From the NCBI GenBank assembly GCA_947624985.1, contig CANQMO010000010.1, positions 1-64,000 of the forward strand: a stretch of 64,000 nt of DNA, read 5' to 3'. The notes beneath the pieces are model-generated. The model did not search any database. It worked only from the letters and a program-made list of their open reading frames with translations, and was not told the DNA's origin. The DNA comes from an uncultured Oscillospiraceae bacterium (GTDB taxonomy: Bacteria > Bacillota > Clostridia > Oscillospirales > Oscillospiraceae). A program made the position numbers and the translations under genes. Positions 52,209 to 60,543 of this stretch are shown here, in pieces. Each line of letters opens with the position of its first letter. Within the stretch, counting starts at the first letter, position 1.

Positions 52209-52912
52209 GTCGTCGTTCCTCTTATGTATTGCAAGTAGCTTCCCAGCAGCACGGCGGCCAGCTTCAGCCGGTATGTGCCTGATCGCAGACTGGCCAGATC
52301 GTCCGGATTTGACAGAAAGCCGCACTCCACCAGCACCGCGGGGCATGTGACCTTTTCCATCAGATAGACCCGGTTATCCACCGCCGTGGCCACCCGCCGG
52401 TTGTTCGGACAGACGAGCGCCGTCAGATTGCTCTGGGCGATCTCAGCCAGCGTATCGCTGCCGGCCGCGTCTGCAAAAAAGACCTGGATACCGTGAGGCG
52501 CCGCCGCCGGGTATTTATTTTGATGTATGCTCAAAAGCACCGCGCCGGGGGTATTGTTCACAAGGCCCACACGGGCGTGCTGATCGGCCACTTTTTTCGC
52601 GGCGATAGAGGTGGCGTCGGCGGGGTAATGGATGTCCTTCCCTTCCCGGGTCATAACGCTCTCAACGCCCCAGAAGCGGGCAAGGGCCTCCAGCCGCAGG
52701 GCGATGTCCAGATTTATATCGCTCTCCAGCGTGCCGTCCGCCGCCACGGCGCCTCCGTCGGCGCCGCCGTGCCCGGCGTCGATGACAAGCACGGGCGGCA
52801 CCGCCGCCGCGTCGGTCTGCACCGTTTTGCGCTGCCCTGCCAGCGCGATGATCGCCAGCAGGATCGCCGCCGCCAGAGGATACCACCATTTGACCTTCCG
52901 CTCATTTTTCAT
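52205..52912 (-). CDS. cwlD: Spore cortex N-acetylmuramoyl-L-alanine amidase CwlD
   Basis: CwlD removes peptide side chains so that muramic-delta-lactam, the cortex marker needed for germination, can form. The 235-residue protein has an N-terminal membrane segment (LAAAILLAIIALAG) and an amidase_3 domain with zinc ligands in VIDAGHGGADGG, a later glutamate and HQNK, and the catalytic glutamate in LVECGFLSN. The start follows GTGAGGTGG. A sigma-E-like promoter lies upstream, matching its control in Bacillus. CwlD over a general autolysin is inferred from size, context and promoter. Confidence 0.87.
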   Translation of the reverse strand: MKNERKVKWWYPLAAAILLAIIALAGQRKTVQTDAAAVPPVLVIDAGHGGADGGAVAADGTLESDINLDIALRLEALARFWGVESVMTREGKDIHYPADATSIAAKKVADQHARVGLVNNTPGAVLLSIHQNKYPAAAPHGIQVFFADAAGSDTLAEIAQSNLTALVCPNNRRVATAVDNRVYLMEKVTCPAVLVECGFLSNPDDLASLRSGTYRLKLAAVLLGSYLQYIRGTTT

Positions 52913-52930
52913 CCACAGCCACCTCACTGC

Positions 52931-52960
52931 AATCTATGAGCGTGAACGGACATCTATTCA
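52931..52960 (-). promoter_or_regulatory. Sigma-E-like promoter of cwlD
   Basis: On the minus strand TGAATAGA (complement of 52953-52960) and CATAGATT (complement of 52931-52938) are 14 bases apart. The -10 octamer is the same as before yunB. Confidence 0.6.
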
Positions 52961-52992
52961 AGGCATATCCGGCGGTATCGGCGATCCGGGCA

Positions 52993-53028
52993 AAAGAAAA
53001 GGCATAATGACGTTTACGCCGTCATTAT
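52993..53028 (-). terminator. Terminator of spoIVA
   Basis: ATAATGACG (53004-53012) and CGTCATTAT (53020-53028) form a perfect 9-base stem with a 7-base loop. On the minus strand the stem is followed by GCCTTTTCTTTTG. Confidence 0.7.
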
Positions 53029-53064
53029 ACCTCGGAACAGACTGTGCACGCAATATTTTTTAGC

Positions 53065-54537
53065 TTATATTATAAAGCAGATGAGGCGGTTCCCGCCGTC
53101 GTTCACCAGGCGCTGGACCGTTACCCGCAGGCGGTTGCGTATATTGGGCGGCATCTGTTGCAGCTTATTGGTGAGTCCCTCCTCCGCGATGTCATAGAGG
53201 GATTTGCCGAATATATTGGACTCCCAGATACGGTTGATGTCCCCGTCAAAGCCCTGTAGCAGGAAGCTCACGATCTGCTCTGATGCCTTCTCGCCTCCTA
53301 CCGCCGGGGAGACCTCGGTCTCCACCTGGGTGCGGAAAAGATGGATGGCCGGGGCGCTGGCCTTCAGCCGCACGCTGTACTTTCCGCCCCGGCTGACGAT
53401 CTGGGGCTCCTGTAGCTCCATCTCCTCCGGGCCGGGCATGATGATCCCGTAGCCTGTCTCTCTGGCCTGGGCCAGCGCCTCGTGGACGTGATCGTACTCC
53501 GTCTTGACGCTTTTCAGTGACCGCAGAAGCTCCATCAGGTCTCCGTCGTCATGGATCTCAAAGCCGGACTGGTCGCTGATGGTCTGGTAATAGAGCGACT
53601 GCTCAAGCTCGATGACGGCCGTCGCCGTGCCGCTGCCCGCCTGGGCGGCGGAGATACGGGCGGAGCTAATAAGTTCGCTTTGCATGAGCCCTTCCACGCC
53701 GCTGTAGGCGTCCTGTAACGCGGACATGTGTTCACCCGCGTCCAGAAGCATGGAATAGAGCGTTTTTTTCAACTCGCTGTCCTCCGGCAGGGCTTCCGCC
53801 CAGGCGGGCAGCCACAGGGAGAGCTCGTTGATGGGAAACTGGAACAGGACCGCTTTCATCACCGCGTTGACGTCCTCCGCCGACAGCTCCTGGCAGTTGA
53901 CGGGCAGGCACGGCACCCGGTACTGCTCGGAGATCTGTGCCGCCAGAGCGCCTGCGGCGGCCCCACAGGGTTCCGCGCTGTTGACGACCACGGCAAAGGG
54001 CTTGCCGATATCCTGCAGCTCCCGTATGACGCGCTCCTCCGCCGCCAGGTAGTTTTCCCGGGGAATATCCCCAAAGCTACCGTCGGTGGTGATCACAAGG
54101 CCGATGGTGGAGTGCTCCGCGATGACCTTTCTTGTCCCCTCTTCCGCCGCCTGAGTCATCGGTATCTCATGGTCATACCAGGGGGTGGTGACCATCCGTT
54201 CCACGCCGTCCTCGTACAGTCCCTCAGCCCCCGGCACGATGTACCCCACGCAGTCGATGAGCCGCACAGAGGCGGAGGCGTCCGTCCCCAGAGAGATGTC
54301 CACCGCCTCCTCCGGGACGAATTTGGGTTCGGCGGTCATGATGGTGCGGCCTGAGCCGGACTGGGGCAACTCGTCGCGGGCGCGTTCCTTCCTGTACACA
54401 TTTTCGATGTTGGGAATGACCTGTATCTCCATGAAACGCTTGATGAAGGTCGATTTTCCCGTCCGCACCGGCCCGACGACGCCCAGATAGATGTCGCCGT
54501 CCGTCCTGCGGGCAATATCTTCATAGATGCTGTCCAC
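53065..54537 (-). CDS. spoIVA: Spore coat morphogenetic ATPase SpoIVA
   Basis: SpoIVA polymerises with ATP on the forespore surface and forms the base of the coat. The 490-residue protein has the conserved opening DIARRTDGDIYLGVVGPVR with Walker A GPVRTGKST (about residues 22-30), the switch-like DCVGYIVPGA and TTDGS segments, a coiled-coil-rich middle and the short C-terminus ending ICFII that docks to the membrane. GTG 54537 follows GGAGGG and gives the usual length (492 in Bacillus). A sigma-E-like promoter precedes it. Confidence 0.97.
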   Translation of the reverse strand: MDSIYEDIARRTDGDIYLGVVGPVRTGKSTFIKRFMEIQVIPNIENVYRKERARDELPQSGSGRTIMTAEPKFVPEEAVDISLGTDASASVRLIDCVGYIVPGAEGLYEDGVERMVTTPWYDHEIPMTQAAEEGTRKVIAEHSTIGLVITTDGSFGDIPRENYLAAEERVIRELQDIGKPFAVVVNSAEPCGAAAGALAAQISEQYRVPCLPVNCQELSAEDVNAVMKAVLFQFPINELSLWLPAWAEALPEDSELKKTLYSMLLDAGEHMSALQDAYSGVEGLMQSELISSARISAAQAGSGTATAVIELEQSLYYQTISDQSGFEIHDDGDLMELLRSLKSVKTEYDHVHEALAQARETGYGIIMPGPEEMELQEPQIVSRGGKYSVRLKASAPAIHLFRTQVETEVSPAVGGEKASEQIVSFLLQGFDGDINRIWESNIFGKSLYDIAEEGLTNKLQQMPPNIRNRLRVTVQRLVNDGGNRLICFII

Positions 54538-54565
54538 AAAAATCCCTCCAAGGCATGTTTGGTTA

Positions 54566-54595
54566 AACATACGCCCGGGAGGGATCATTTATGAC
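54566..54595 (-). promoter_or_regulatory. Sigma-E-like promoter of spoIVA
   Basis: On the minus strand GTCATAAA (complement of 54588-54595) matches the sigma-E -35 well and CGTATGTT (complement of 54566-54573) lies 14 bases on as a weaker -10. The -35 overlaps the stop codon of the upstream gene. A palindrome, ATGTTTGGTTAAACAT (54555-54570), overlaps the -10. Confidence 0.6.
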
Positions 54596-55359
54596 ATAAA
54601 CTGTGCCGTCTGGCCGTGGACCTGAGAAATACTGACCGCCAGGTCCGGGAAAGCCGTATCCAGCCAGTCTTTCAGCACCGGGACCACCACATTCTCCGTG
54701 CAGAAGTGGTCGCCGTCTATGAGATTGACGCCGAGCCTGCTGGCCTCAAGAAACTGGTTGTACTTCACGTCCGCCGTCACATAGGTGTCGCACCCGGCGG
54801 CCGCGGCAAGACCGATATCGCTTCCGCCGGAGCCGCCGCAGACGGCCAGCTTCTTTACGGGCCGCCCCGCGTCGTGGTAGCGCAGGCCGTTGGAGCGCAG
54901 CGCGCCTTTCACAAAGGGCAGAAAGTCGGAAAAGGCCGTCTCGCGCGGGATGGTCCCGATACGCCCAATGCCGGTATCCGGCTCCAGGATACCAGTGACC
55001 GTGCCGCCCAGCGCCGCCATCAGCGCGTCGTTCACGCCGCCCTCCGCCGCGTCCAGATTGGTATGCATACAGATAGCGCCGATGTGGTTTTCCGCGAGAG
55101 CCAGCACAGTGGTGCCGTCTCCGTCCGAGTCCGTGACGGACTTCAGGGCAAAAAACAGCGGATGGTGGCTGACGACGAGCTCGGCGCCCAGCGCCGCCGC
55201 CTCCCGGACCACCGGCTCCGTGATGTCGAGAGACACCAGAACGCGGCGCACTTCCCTGCCGGAACGTCCGACCAGAAGCCCCACATTGTCAAACTCCATC
55301 TTGCGGCTGACGGGCGCCTTTTCGTTCAAAACCGCAAATATCTCACCGATCGTCGGCAC
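54589..55359 (-). CDS. Nif3-like dinuclear metal centre protein
   Basis: The 256-residue protein belongs to the Nif3/YqfO family, hexameric proteins with two bound metals and possible GTP cyclohydrolase-like function. DNVGLLVGR, the metal histidines in VSHHPLFF and CMHTNLDAA, and GDHFCTE are visible. It overlaps trmK by 17 bases, a pairing conserved across Firmicutes. The cellular role is uncertain. Confidence 0.92.
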   Translation of the reverse strand: MPTIGEIFAVLNEKAPVSRKMEFDNVGLLVGRSGREVRRVLVSLDITEPVVREAAALGAELVVSHHPLFFALKSVTDSDGDGTTVLALAENHIGAICMHTNLDAAEGGVNDALMAALGGTVTGILEPDTGIGRIGTIPRETAFSDFLPFVKGALRSNGLRYHDAGRPVKKLAVCGGSGGSDIGLAAAAGCDTYVTADVKYNQFLEASRLGVNLIDGDHFCTENVVVPVLKDWLDTAFPDLAVSISQVHGQTAQFMS

Positions 55360-56014
55360 CGGAAAGCCTCCCTTCGATTATTTTATATTCCTCCAATAGC
55401 CCGGCGGCCGCCAGGTCATGGGGCGCGGCCCTGGCCGCCGAAGCCGCCATGGCCTGTAAATACCGCGGAAACAGCGGGTCGTTCCCGATCTGGGCCAGCA
55501 GACCGAGGTGCAGCTCCGCCTCCGAATAGACCGGGGACGTGCCCCCGGCCGCGCAGAGGATGGGATACAGCCGTCCGGCGTCCTCCGCCAGCCGCTCCGA
55601 GCCGATCGCGTACCCGTTGCCGATCAGCCACCGGCGCAGGTCCGCCTTTTTGCTCTGAGGCTCCAGGATGAGGCGCGTATCCTCCTTTGTCCAAGCGGCC
55701 CGGGAGAGGATGCCGATCATGGTCTCTCCCCCCATCCCCGCGAGGATGACCGTGTCCCCGTCCTCCGGGCCCAGACCGTCCAGACCGTCGGTCTGCATGA
55801 GCCGGATAAACCCGCCGGTCCCGGTCCTTCCGATGAGGGCAGCGGCGTTTTGCAGCGGTCCGGAGCGGATATCTGTGGCCAGCACGCTGCGCGCCCGGCC
55901 GGTCTGCGCCAGCCATACGGGGAGCATGGCGTGGTCCGTTCCCACATCAATGACGGCGGCGCCCGGTCTCACCTGCTCCGCCACAGCCGCCAGTCGCGGC
56001 GATAGACGTATCAT
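55343..56014 (-). CDS. trmK: tRNA (adenine-22-N1)-methyltransferase
   Basis: TrmK methylates A22 of tRNAs. The 223-residue protein has the SAM-binding motif DVGTDHAMLPVWLA, ATDIRSGPL and the GMGGETMI segment, all typical. The start at 56014 has no ribosome binding site of note and lies directly after the T-run of a strong terminator, so how it is transcribed and translated is unclear. The longer frame would run through the terminator stem. Confidence 0.9.
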   Translation of the reverse strand: MIRLSPRLAAVAEQVRPGAAVIDVGTDHAMLPVWLAQTGRARSVLATDIRSGPLQNAAALIGRTGTGGFIRLMQTDGLDGLGPEDGDTVILAGMGGETMIGILSRAAWTKEDTRLILEPQSKKADLRRWLIGNGYAIGSERLAEDAGRLYPILCAAGGTSPVYSEAELHLGLLAQIGNDPLFPRYLQAMAASAARAAPHDLAAAGLLEEYKIIEGRLSGADDR

Positions 56015-56017
56015 ACC

Positions 56018-56056
56018 CAAAAATAAAGAGCGGCGGGGAGCTTCCCCGCCGCTTTT
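56018..56056 (-). terminator. Strong terminator between the DUF1858 gene and trmK, probably two-way
   Basis: AGCGGCGGGGA (56029-56039) and TCCCCGCCGCT (56043-56053) form a perfect 11-base stem with a 3-base loop. On the minus strand CTTTATTTTT follows and ends just before the trmK ATG; on the plus strand TTTT follows. Confidence 0.85.
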
Positions 56057-56062
56057 CAAAGC

Positions 56063-56269
56063 TTACGCGTGCGCGGCGATAAAGTCGTTGACTTCCTTCA
56101 CGAAGGGCTCGACTTCCACACCGTGAACAAGGCAGGCCTGCTCAATGCTCTCGCCCGTGGCATAGGCGCAGCCCAGGCAGTGCATGCCGATACGCTGGAA
56201 CAGAGGCTGGGTCTCCGGAGCGTTCTGCATGATCTCGAAAACGATCGTATCTTTGGTGACCTGATACAT
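56063..56269 (-). CDS. DUF1858 small protein
   Basis: The 68-residue protein (MYQVTKDTIVFEIMQNAPET at its start) has the DUF1858 form with a redox or metal motif HCLGCA near residue 31. Such proteins occur alone or as domains of hybrid-cluster and other redox proteins. Function is unknown. It has a strong promoter, a GGGAGGAG site and its own terminator, so it is a single-gene unit. Confidence 0.85.
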   Translation of the reverse strand: MYQVTKDTIVFEIMQNAPETQPLFQRIGMHCLGCAYATGESIEQACLVHGVEVEPFVKEVNDFIAAHA

Positions 56270-56307
56270 GATATATCTCCTCCCGTTTGTAGTTGTGCGA
56301 TGTGTAT

Positions 56308-56336
56308 ATTATATGCGCCCGAGGCGCGGATTTCAA
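56308..56336 (-). promoter_or_regulatory. Strong vegetative promoter of the DUF1858 gene
   Basis: On the minus strand TTGAAA (complement of 56331-56336) and a perfect TATAAT (complement of 56308-56313) are 17 bases apart. Confidence 0.8.
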
Positions 56337-56337
56337 C

Positions 56338-56377
56338 ATAAAAATAGAGGAAGCGGCAACGCTCCCTCTATTTTTCG
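56338..56377 (-). terminator. Terminator after the zinc-ribbon gene, symmetrical
   Basis: AAAAATAGAGG (56340-56350) and CCTCTATTTTT (56365-56375) pair perfectly, with an inner GCG/CGC step. T-runs follow on both strands, so it can end transcripts in either direction. Confidence 0.85.
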
Positions 56378-56388
56378 GCACATGGCGA

Positions 56389-56670
56389 TCAAAGCTCGCC
56401 GGCACGCATTTTGGCGAAGCACTCGCTGCAGTACACCGGACGGTCGCTCTTCGGCTCGAAGGGGACGCGGGCCTCGCCGCCGCAAGCGGCGCAGGTAGCG
56501 GTGAAGAACTCGCGGGGACCACGGGCAGCGGCCTTACGAGCATCGCGGCAGGCCTTGCAGCGCTGGGGCTCATTCTGGAAGCCGCGCTCAGCGTAGAACT
56601 CCTGCTCACCGGCGGTGAATACGAACTCCTGTCCGCATTCCTTGCATACAAGGGTCTTGTCTTCGTACAT
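56389..56670 (-). CDS. Small zinc-ribbon protein
   Basis: The 93-residue protein has four CxxC pairs: CKEC (about residue 9), CKAC (38), CAAC (57) and CSEC (81), enough for two zinc sites. It matches the zinc-ribbon proteins with a PF13451-type N-terminus (LVCKECGQEFVFTAGEQEFY) often called probable zinc-binding. A nucleic-acid role is likely but unproven. GAGAGGAACC precedes the ATG. It lies 49 bases after sigH and may share its transcript. Confidence 0.8.
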   Translation of the reverse strand: MYEDKTLVCKECGQEFVFTAGEQEFYAERGFQNEPQRCKACRDARKAAARGPREFFTATCAACGGEARVPFEPKSDRPVYCSECFAKMRAGEL

Positions 56671-56719
56671 TTTGGTTCCTCTCTTTTGATATTTTTCCCA
56701 TACGGGCAGTATATTGCGA

Positions 56720-57334
56720 TCAGCTTTCGCTGTTATCGCCTGAGGGCAGCCTGGCCAGCTTGCGCCTGATGCGCTGCACGGCATTATCAACGGCTTTGAC
56801 GTCTCTTCCCGCCGTCACGGCCATCTCCTCATAAGTGAGGCCGTCAAGGTACAGGTCAAGTATCTCAGCTTCCAATTTTGACAGACACCGTGAATAGGCG
56901 GAAATGAACTCGTTTTCGGTCTCTCTGGCTAGAACCTGCTCCTCGGGACTGCGCGCGTAGTAGTGAGTGCCTAGGGACTGGGATTCATCTGAGAGGACAT
57001 CGTCAAGGGAAACACCGTCGTTCAGCGGGGCGTTCTTCAGGCGCCGGGCGCTGCGTACGGCGGAGCGGATACGGTTATGGATACACGTGCGGGCATATGT
57101 CTTAAAAGACGCGCCCTTTTCCCGGTCGTACTCCCGGATGGCGGACAGAAGGCCAAGCATGCCCTCCTGTATCAAATCCTCGCTGTCGCCGCCAATGAGA
57201 AAATACGGGCGGGCGCACATGCGCACCTCGCGGACATAACGTTCCGCCAGCGCCTCCTCCGCCCCGTCGGCCTGCTCTCTGGCAAGGATCTGCAACTGCT
57301 CATCCGATATAGCTTTATACGCATAATTACACAC
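56720..57334 (-). CDS. sigH: RNA polymerase sigma factor SigH (Spo0H-like)
   Basis: SigH directs early sporulation transcription. The 204-residue protein has region 2 with ARPYFLIGGDSEDLIQEGM and YDREKGASFKTYAR, and region 4 with LTYEEMAVTAGRDVKAVDNA, fitting the Spo0H group. The start is the GTG at 57334, only 5 bases after the TATAAT box, with no ribosome binding site, so the message is probably leaderless. A TTG further in would remove conserved residues. The position near the ruv genes is unusual; Bacillus sigH is near rpmG and secE. Confidence 0.85.
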   Translation of the reverse strand: MCNYAYKAISDEQLQILAREQADGAEEALAERYVREVRMCARPYFLIGGDSEDLIQEGMLGLLSAIREYDREKGASFKTYARTCIHNRIRSAVRSARRLKNAPLNDGVSLDDVLSDESQSLGTHYYARSPEEQVLARETENEFISAYSRCLSKLEAEILDLYLDGLTYEEMAVTAGRDVKAVDNAVQRIRRKLARLPSGDNSES

Positions 57335-57339
57335 ACATG

Positions 57340-57367
57340 ATTATAGCGCTTTCAAACAGGAAGTCAA
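57340..57367 (-). promoter_or_regulatory. Promoter of sigH
   Basis: On the minus strand TTGACT (complement of 57362-57367) and a perfect TATAAT (complement of 57340-57345) are 16 bases apart. The predicted start of RNA falls at about 57334, the first base of the coding region. Confidence 0.75.
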
Positions 57368-57410
57368 GCATTTTTTACAAAAAATGTACTTTTTACAAGC
57401 CAAAATTTGA

Positions 57411-57442
57411 CAAAAACCGGCGCTGCGTGTATCCAGCGCCGG
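57411..57442 (-). terminator. Terminator of the infB-ruvB operon
   Basis: CCGGCGCTG and CAGCGCCGG arms (57417-57425 and 57434-57442 on the plus strand) enclose an 8-base loop; TTTTTG follows on the minus strand. Confidence 0.85.
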
Positions 57443-57473
57443 CTTTATCTTTCAAATTTCAAGGAAATATGCG

Positions 57474-58514
57474 TCAAATATCCAGTTTTTGCTGCCCCAG
57501 GTACTCAATGCCCAGGTGCTCATATGCCTTTTGGGTGACGCAGCGGCCCCGGAGCGTGCGGGTGAGAAAACCCTGCTGGAGCAGAAACGGCTCATATACG
57601 TCCTCCAGCGTGACAGCCTCCTCATTGATGGTGGCGGCCAGCGCCTCCAGCCCGACAGGACCGCCGTTATAGAGCTCGATAATGCTGCGGAGCATATGCC
57701 GGTCCACATTGTCGAGCCCCGCTTTATCCACCTCCAGCCGCTGCAACGCCTCATCCGCGATCTCCCTGGTGATGACGCCGGAGCCCTTCACCTGGGCGAA
57801 GTCCCGCACCCGGCGGAGCATCCGGTTGGCGATACGGGGCGTCCCCCGGCTGCGGGAGGCGATCTCCACCGCGCCGGTGGGCTCGATCTCCACGCCGAGG
57901 ATACCGGCGCTGCGCTCCACGATCCGCCGCAGGTCCTCCGTGCTGTACAATTCCAGACGCAGCACCACCCCAAAGCGGTCCCGCAGCGGCGCGGACAGCT
58001 GCCCGGAGCGGGTGGTGGCGCCGATGAGCGTAAAGTGCGGCAGGTCCAGCCGGATAGAGTTGGCCGAGGGCCCCTTGCCGAGAATGATGTCGATGGAGTA
58101 GTCCTCCATGGCCGGGTAAAGTATCTCCTCCACCGAGCGGTTCAGGCGGTGGATCTCGTCCAGAAAGAGGATGTCGTTCTCCTGAAGATTCGTCAGCAGC
58201 GCCACCAGGTCGCCGGGCTTTTCCACGGCCGGACCGGAGGTGATACGCATATTGACGCCCATCTCGTTGGCGATGACGCCCGCCAGCGTGGTCTTGCCAA
58301 GGCCCGGGGGGCCATGGAGCAGAACGTGGTCAAGGGGCTCGTTTCGCATTTTGGCGGCCTCGATGAACACGGCCAGATTCTCCTTGGCCTTCTCCTGCCC
58401 CGTATACTCCGACAGGCGTTTTGGGCGCAAAGACGCCTCTGTGGCGTCCTCCGGCTGGAAGGTAGCGGTGGTCAGGACCTCATCCTGTTCCCCGGCTGAA
58501 AAGTTGATACTCAC
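57474..58514 (-). CDS. ruvB: Holliday junction branch migration helicase RuvB
   Basis: RuvB is the hexameric AAA+ motor that drives Holliday junction migration with RuvA. The 346-residue protein has Walker [10 protein letters not shown] (about residue 69), the DEIHRLNR Walker B, the sensor segment GATTRSG and a C-terminal winged helix. The start is GTG 58514, after GTGAGGACCT. It is last in a ruvC-ruvA-ruvB series. Confidence 0.96.
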   Translation of the reverse strand: MSINFSAGEQDEVLTTATFQPEDATEASLRPKRLSEYTGQEKAKENLAVFIEAAKMRNEPLDHVLLHGPPGLGKTTLAGVIANEMGVNMRITSGPAVEKPGDLVALLTNLQENDILFLDEIHRLNRSVEEILYPAMEDYSIDIILGKGPSANSIRLDLPHFTLIGATTRSGQLSAPLRDRFGVVLRLELYSTEDLRRIVERSAGILGVEIEPTGAVEIASRSRGTPRIANRMLRRVRDFAQVKGSGVITREIADEALQRLEVDKAGLDNVDRHMLRSIIELYNGGPVGLEALAATINEEAVTLEDVYEPFLLQQGFLTRTLRGRCVTQKAYEHLGIEYLGQQKLDI

Positions 58515-58529
58515 AGGTCCTCACCTACC

Positions 58530-59135
58530 TCACTTCATCATGTTTCGCAGCGCGGCACGGATGGCGTCCTCCACACTCAGCGCGTCAACGTCGACGCCCT
58601 TCATTGCCGCCGTGCACTCCGCGCGGCTGTAGCCAAGCACTGTCAGCGCGCTCATCACGTCGGCCATTCTTGTCTTTTCCCCGGCAGCGGCGACGACAGG
58701 CGCCGTGCCGGCGGCGCCGGACAGCTCGTCCGCCTGCTTGCCCATCTTGTCCTTCAGCTCCAGTATGATCCGCTGGGCAAGCCGCTTGCCCACGCCCTGG
58801 GCGGCGGTAAGCGCCCTCTCGTCATCGCCCAGCACCGCCATGCACACATGCTCCGGCGTGTTGACGGACAGTATGGCAACCGCCGCCTTGGGCCCCACGC
58901 CGGACACGGAGATGAGCATTTCAAAGCAGCGCTTCTCTCCCAGCGTCGCAAAGCCGTAAAGGTCAAAGGCGTCCTCCCGGACCTGCTCGCAGATATAAAG
59001 TCTGGCGCTCTTGCCTCGCTGGAGCTGCCCCAGCGTGTTGGCGGTGGTGTTCACCGCAAAGCCCACGCCGCCGCAGTCGATGACAGCCAGACCCGGTTCC
59101 ATCTCCGTGATCGTTCCGTTCAGATGGTAGAACAT
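58530..59135 (-). CDS. ruvA: Holliday junction binding protein RuvA
   Basis: RuvA tetramers hold the Holliday junction open. The 201-residue protein begins MFYHLNGTITEMEPGLAVID (OB fold), has helix-hairpin-helix motifs (SVSGVGPKAAVAIL, AAQGVGKRLAQRI) and a C-terminal domain III (VMSALTVLGYSRAE) that contacts RuvB. It overlaps ruvC by 16 bases. Confidence 0.96.
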   Translation of the reverse strand: MFYHLNGTITEMEPGLAVIDCGGVGFAVNTTANTLGQLQRGKSARLYICEQVREDAFDLYGFATLGEKRCFEMLISVSGVGPKAAVAILSVNTPEHVCMAVLGDDERALTAAQGVGKRLAQRIILELKDKMGKQADELSGAAGTAPVVAAAGEKTRMADVMSALTVLGYSRAECTAAMKGVDVDALSVEDAIRAALRNMMK

Positions 59136-59635
59136 CCGCTTTCTCCTTCCTCCGCAGCCAGGCGGCTGGTCATGCTTCTGGCATGGCAGATCGCCAGGGC
59201 CAGGGCGTCCGCCGCGTCGTCGGGCTTGGGCGGCGCCTTCATGTTCAAAAGCCGCTGGACCATGTAGATGACCTGATTTTTCCTGGCATTGCCGTAACCC
59301 ACCACCGCCTGCTTCACCTGCATGGGCGTGTACTCGAAAACCGGCACGCCGCTCCGGTAGGCGCTCAGGAGGATCACGCCCCGCCCGTGGGCTACCGAGA
59401 TACCCGTGGTGATGTTCTTGGAAAAAAACAGCTCCTCAATGGCGATGGCCTCCGGCGAGAAGGTCACGATCAGCTCATTGAGATCGTTGTAGATCATGTC
59501 GAGCCTTGGCGAAAGCGGCGTGTTAGGAGGCGTTGTGATGGCGCCGCAGGCCACATAGGCGTTCCTGCCGCCGACCGCGTCCACCACGCCGAAGCCCACC
59601 GTACCGATCCCGGGGTCGATGCCAAGTATCCTCAC
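59120..59635 (-). CDS. ruvC: Holliday junction resolvase RuvC
   Basis: RuvC cuts Holliday junctions. The 171-residue RNase-H-fold protein carries the catalytic acids in GIDPGIGTVGFG, IAIEELFF and PDDAADALA. Length is normal. It overlaps ribF by 4 bases. Confidence 0.96.
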   Translation of the reverse strand: MRILGIDPGIGTVGFGVVDAVGGRNAYVACGAITTPPNTPLSPRLDMIYNDLNELIVTFSPEAIAIEELFFSKNITTGISVAHGRGVILLSAYRSGVPVFEYTPMQVKQAVVGYGNARKNQVIYMVQRLLNMKAPPKPDDAADALALAICHARSMTSRLAAEEGESGCSTI

Positions 59636-60543
59636 AGCCCCTGTCCCTCCCGGTCACGGAAATACCGCCGCGCGGCCTCGATATCCCGCTGTATCTGGGC
59701 CGCCAGATCATCCTGGGAATCGAAGCGGGTCTCGTCCCGCAGGAAGGCCAGAAAGTCTATGCGGACCCGCGCGCCGTACAGCTCGCCCGCAAAATCCAGC
59801 AGATTTGTCTCCACTGTCACATGCCGATCCCCGTCAAATGTGGGCCGCACGCCCACGTTTGTCACCGCGCATATGGGCCCGTCCGGCAGCCAGGCGCGGG
59901 TGGCGTACACACCGTACCGGGGCACGATGACCCCCGCAGGGATGGGAAAGTTGATGGTGGGGATGCCCATCCGGCGGCCCCGCTGATAGCCGTGGACCAC
60001 CGTGGCGGAAAGCTCGTAGGGATGGCCCAGGAAGCGGGCGGCCTCCGCCATCCTCCCCGCCGCCACGAGCGAGCGGATGTAGGTGGAACTGACCACCACG
60101 CCGTCTATCCGCACCTGCTCCACGATGTCGCAGCCCACGCCGTTTTGTACGCACCAGGCGGCAATGCGCTCCGCCGTGCCGAGCCCCTTCCAGCCGCAGC
60201 AGAAGTCACGGCCCATCACCAGATGTACCGCGCCCAGATCCTCTGTGACCGAGCGGATGAAAGCCTCCCAGGGCGTGCGCATGAAGTCCTCGTCAAAATG
60301 CAGGACCATCACGTCTTCGATCGAGCCGGCCCGGGCGATAAGCTCCCGCCGGTCCTCCATGCTCTCCAGAAGCGGCACGTCGATCCCCCGGACCACCTTG
60401 TCCGGGTGGGCGTCAAAGGTGACGGCCGCCGGCGTGGCGTTCAGCCGCTCCGCCTGCTCCCGCGCCTTTTTCATCAGCGCCTGATGACCCAGATGAACGC
60501 CGTCAAAAAAACCGAGAGCGGCCACGCGCCGTATGTTTCCCAT
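59632..60543 (-). CDS. ribF: Bifunctional riboflavin kinase/FAD synthetase
   Basis: RibF makes FMN and then FAD. The 303-residue protein has the N-terminal nucleotidyltransferase domain (GFFDGVHLGHQAL, DFCCGWKGLG) and the C-terminal riboflavin kinase domain (GRRMGIPTINFP, ETNLLDFAGELYG). ATG 60543 follows GGGGGAGAGGG and shares a base with the truB stop. Its place after truB is conserved in Firmicutes. Confidence 0.95.
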   Translation of the reverse strand: MGNIRRVAALGFFDGVHLGHQALMKKAREQAERLNATPAAVTFDAHPDKVVRGIDVPLLESMEDRRELIARAGSIEDVMVLHFDEDFMRTPWEAFIRSVTEDLGAVHLVMGRDFCCGWKGLGTAERIAAWCVQNGVGCDIVEQVRIDGVVVSSTYIRSLVAAGRMAEAARFLGHPYELSATVVHGYQRGRRMGIPTINFPIPAGVIVPRYGVYATRAWLPDGPICAVTNVGVRPTFDGDRHVTVETNLLDFAGELYGARVRIDFLAFLRDETRFDSQDDLAAQIQRDIEAARRYFRDREGQGL

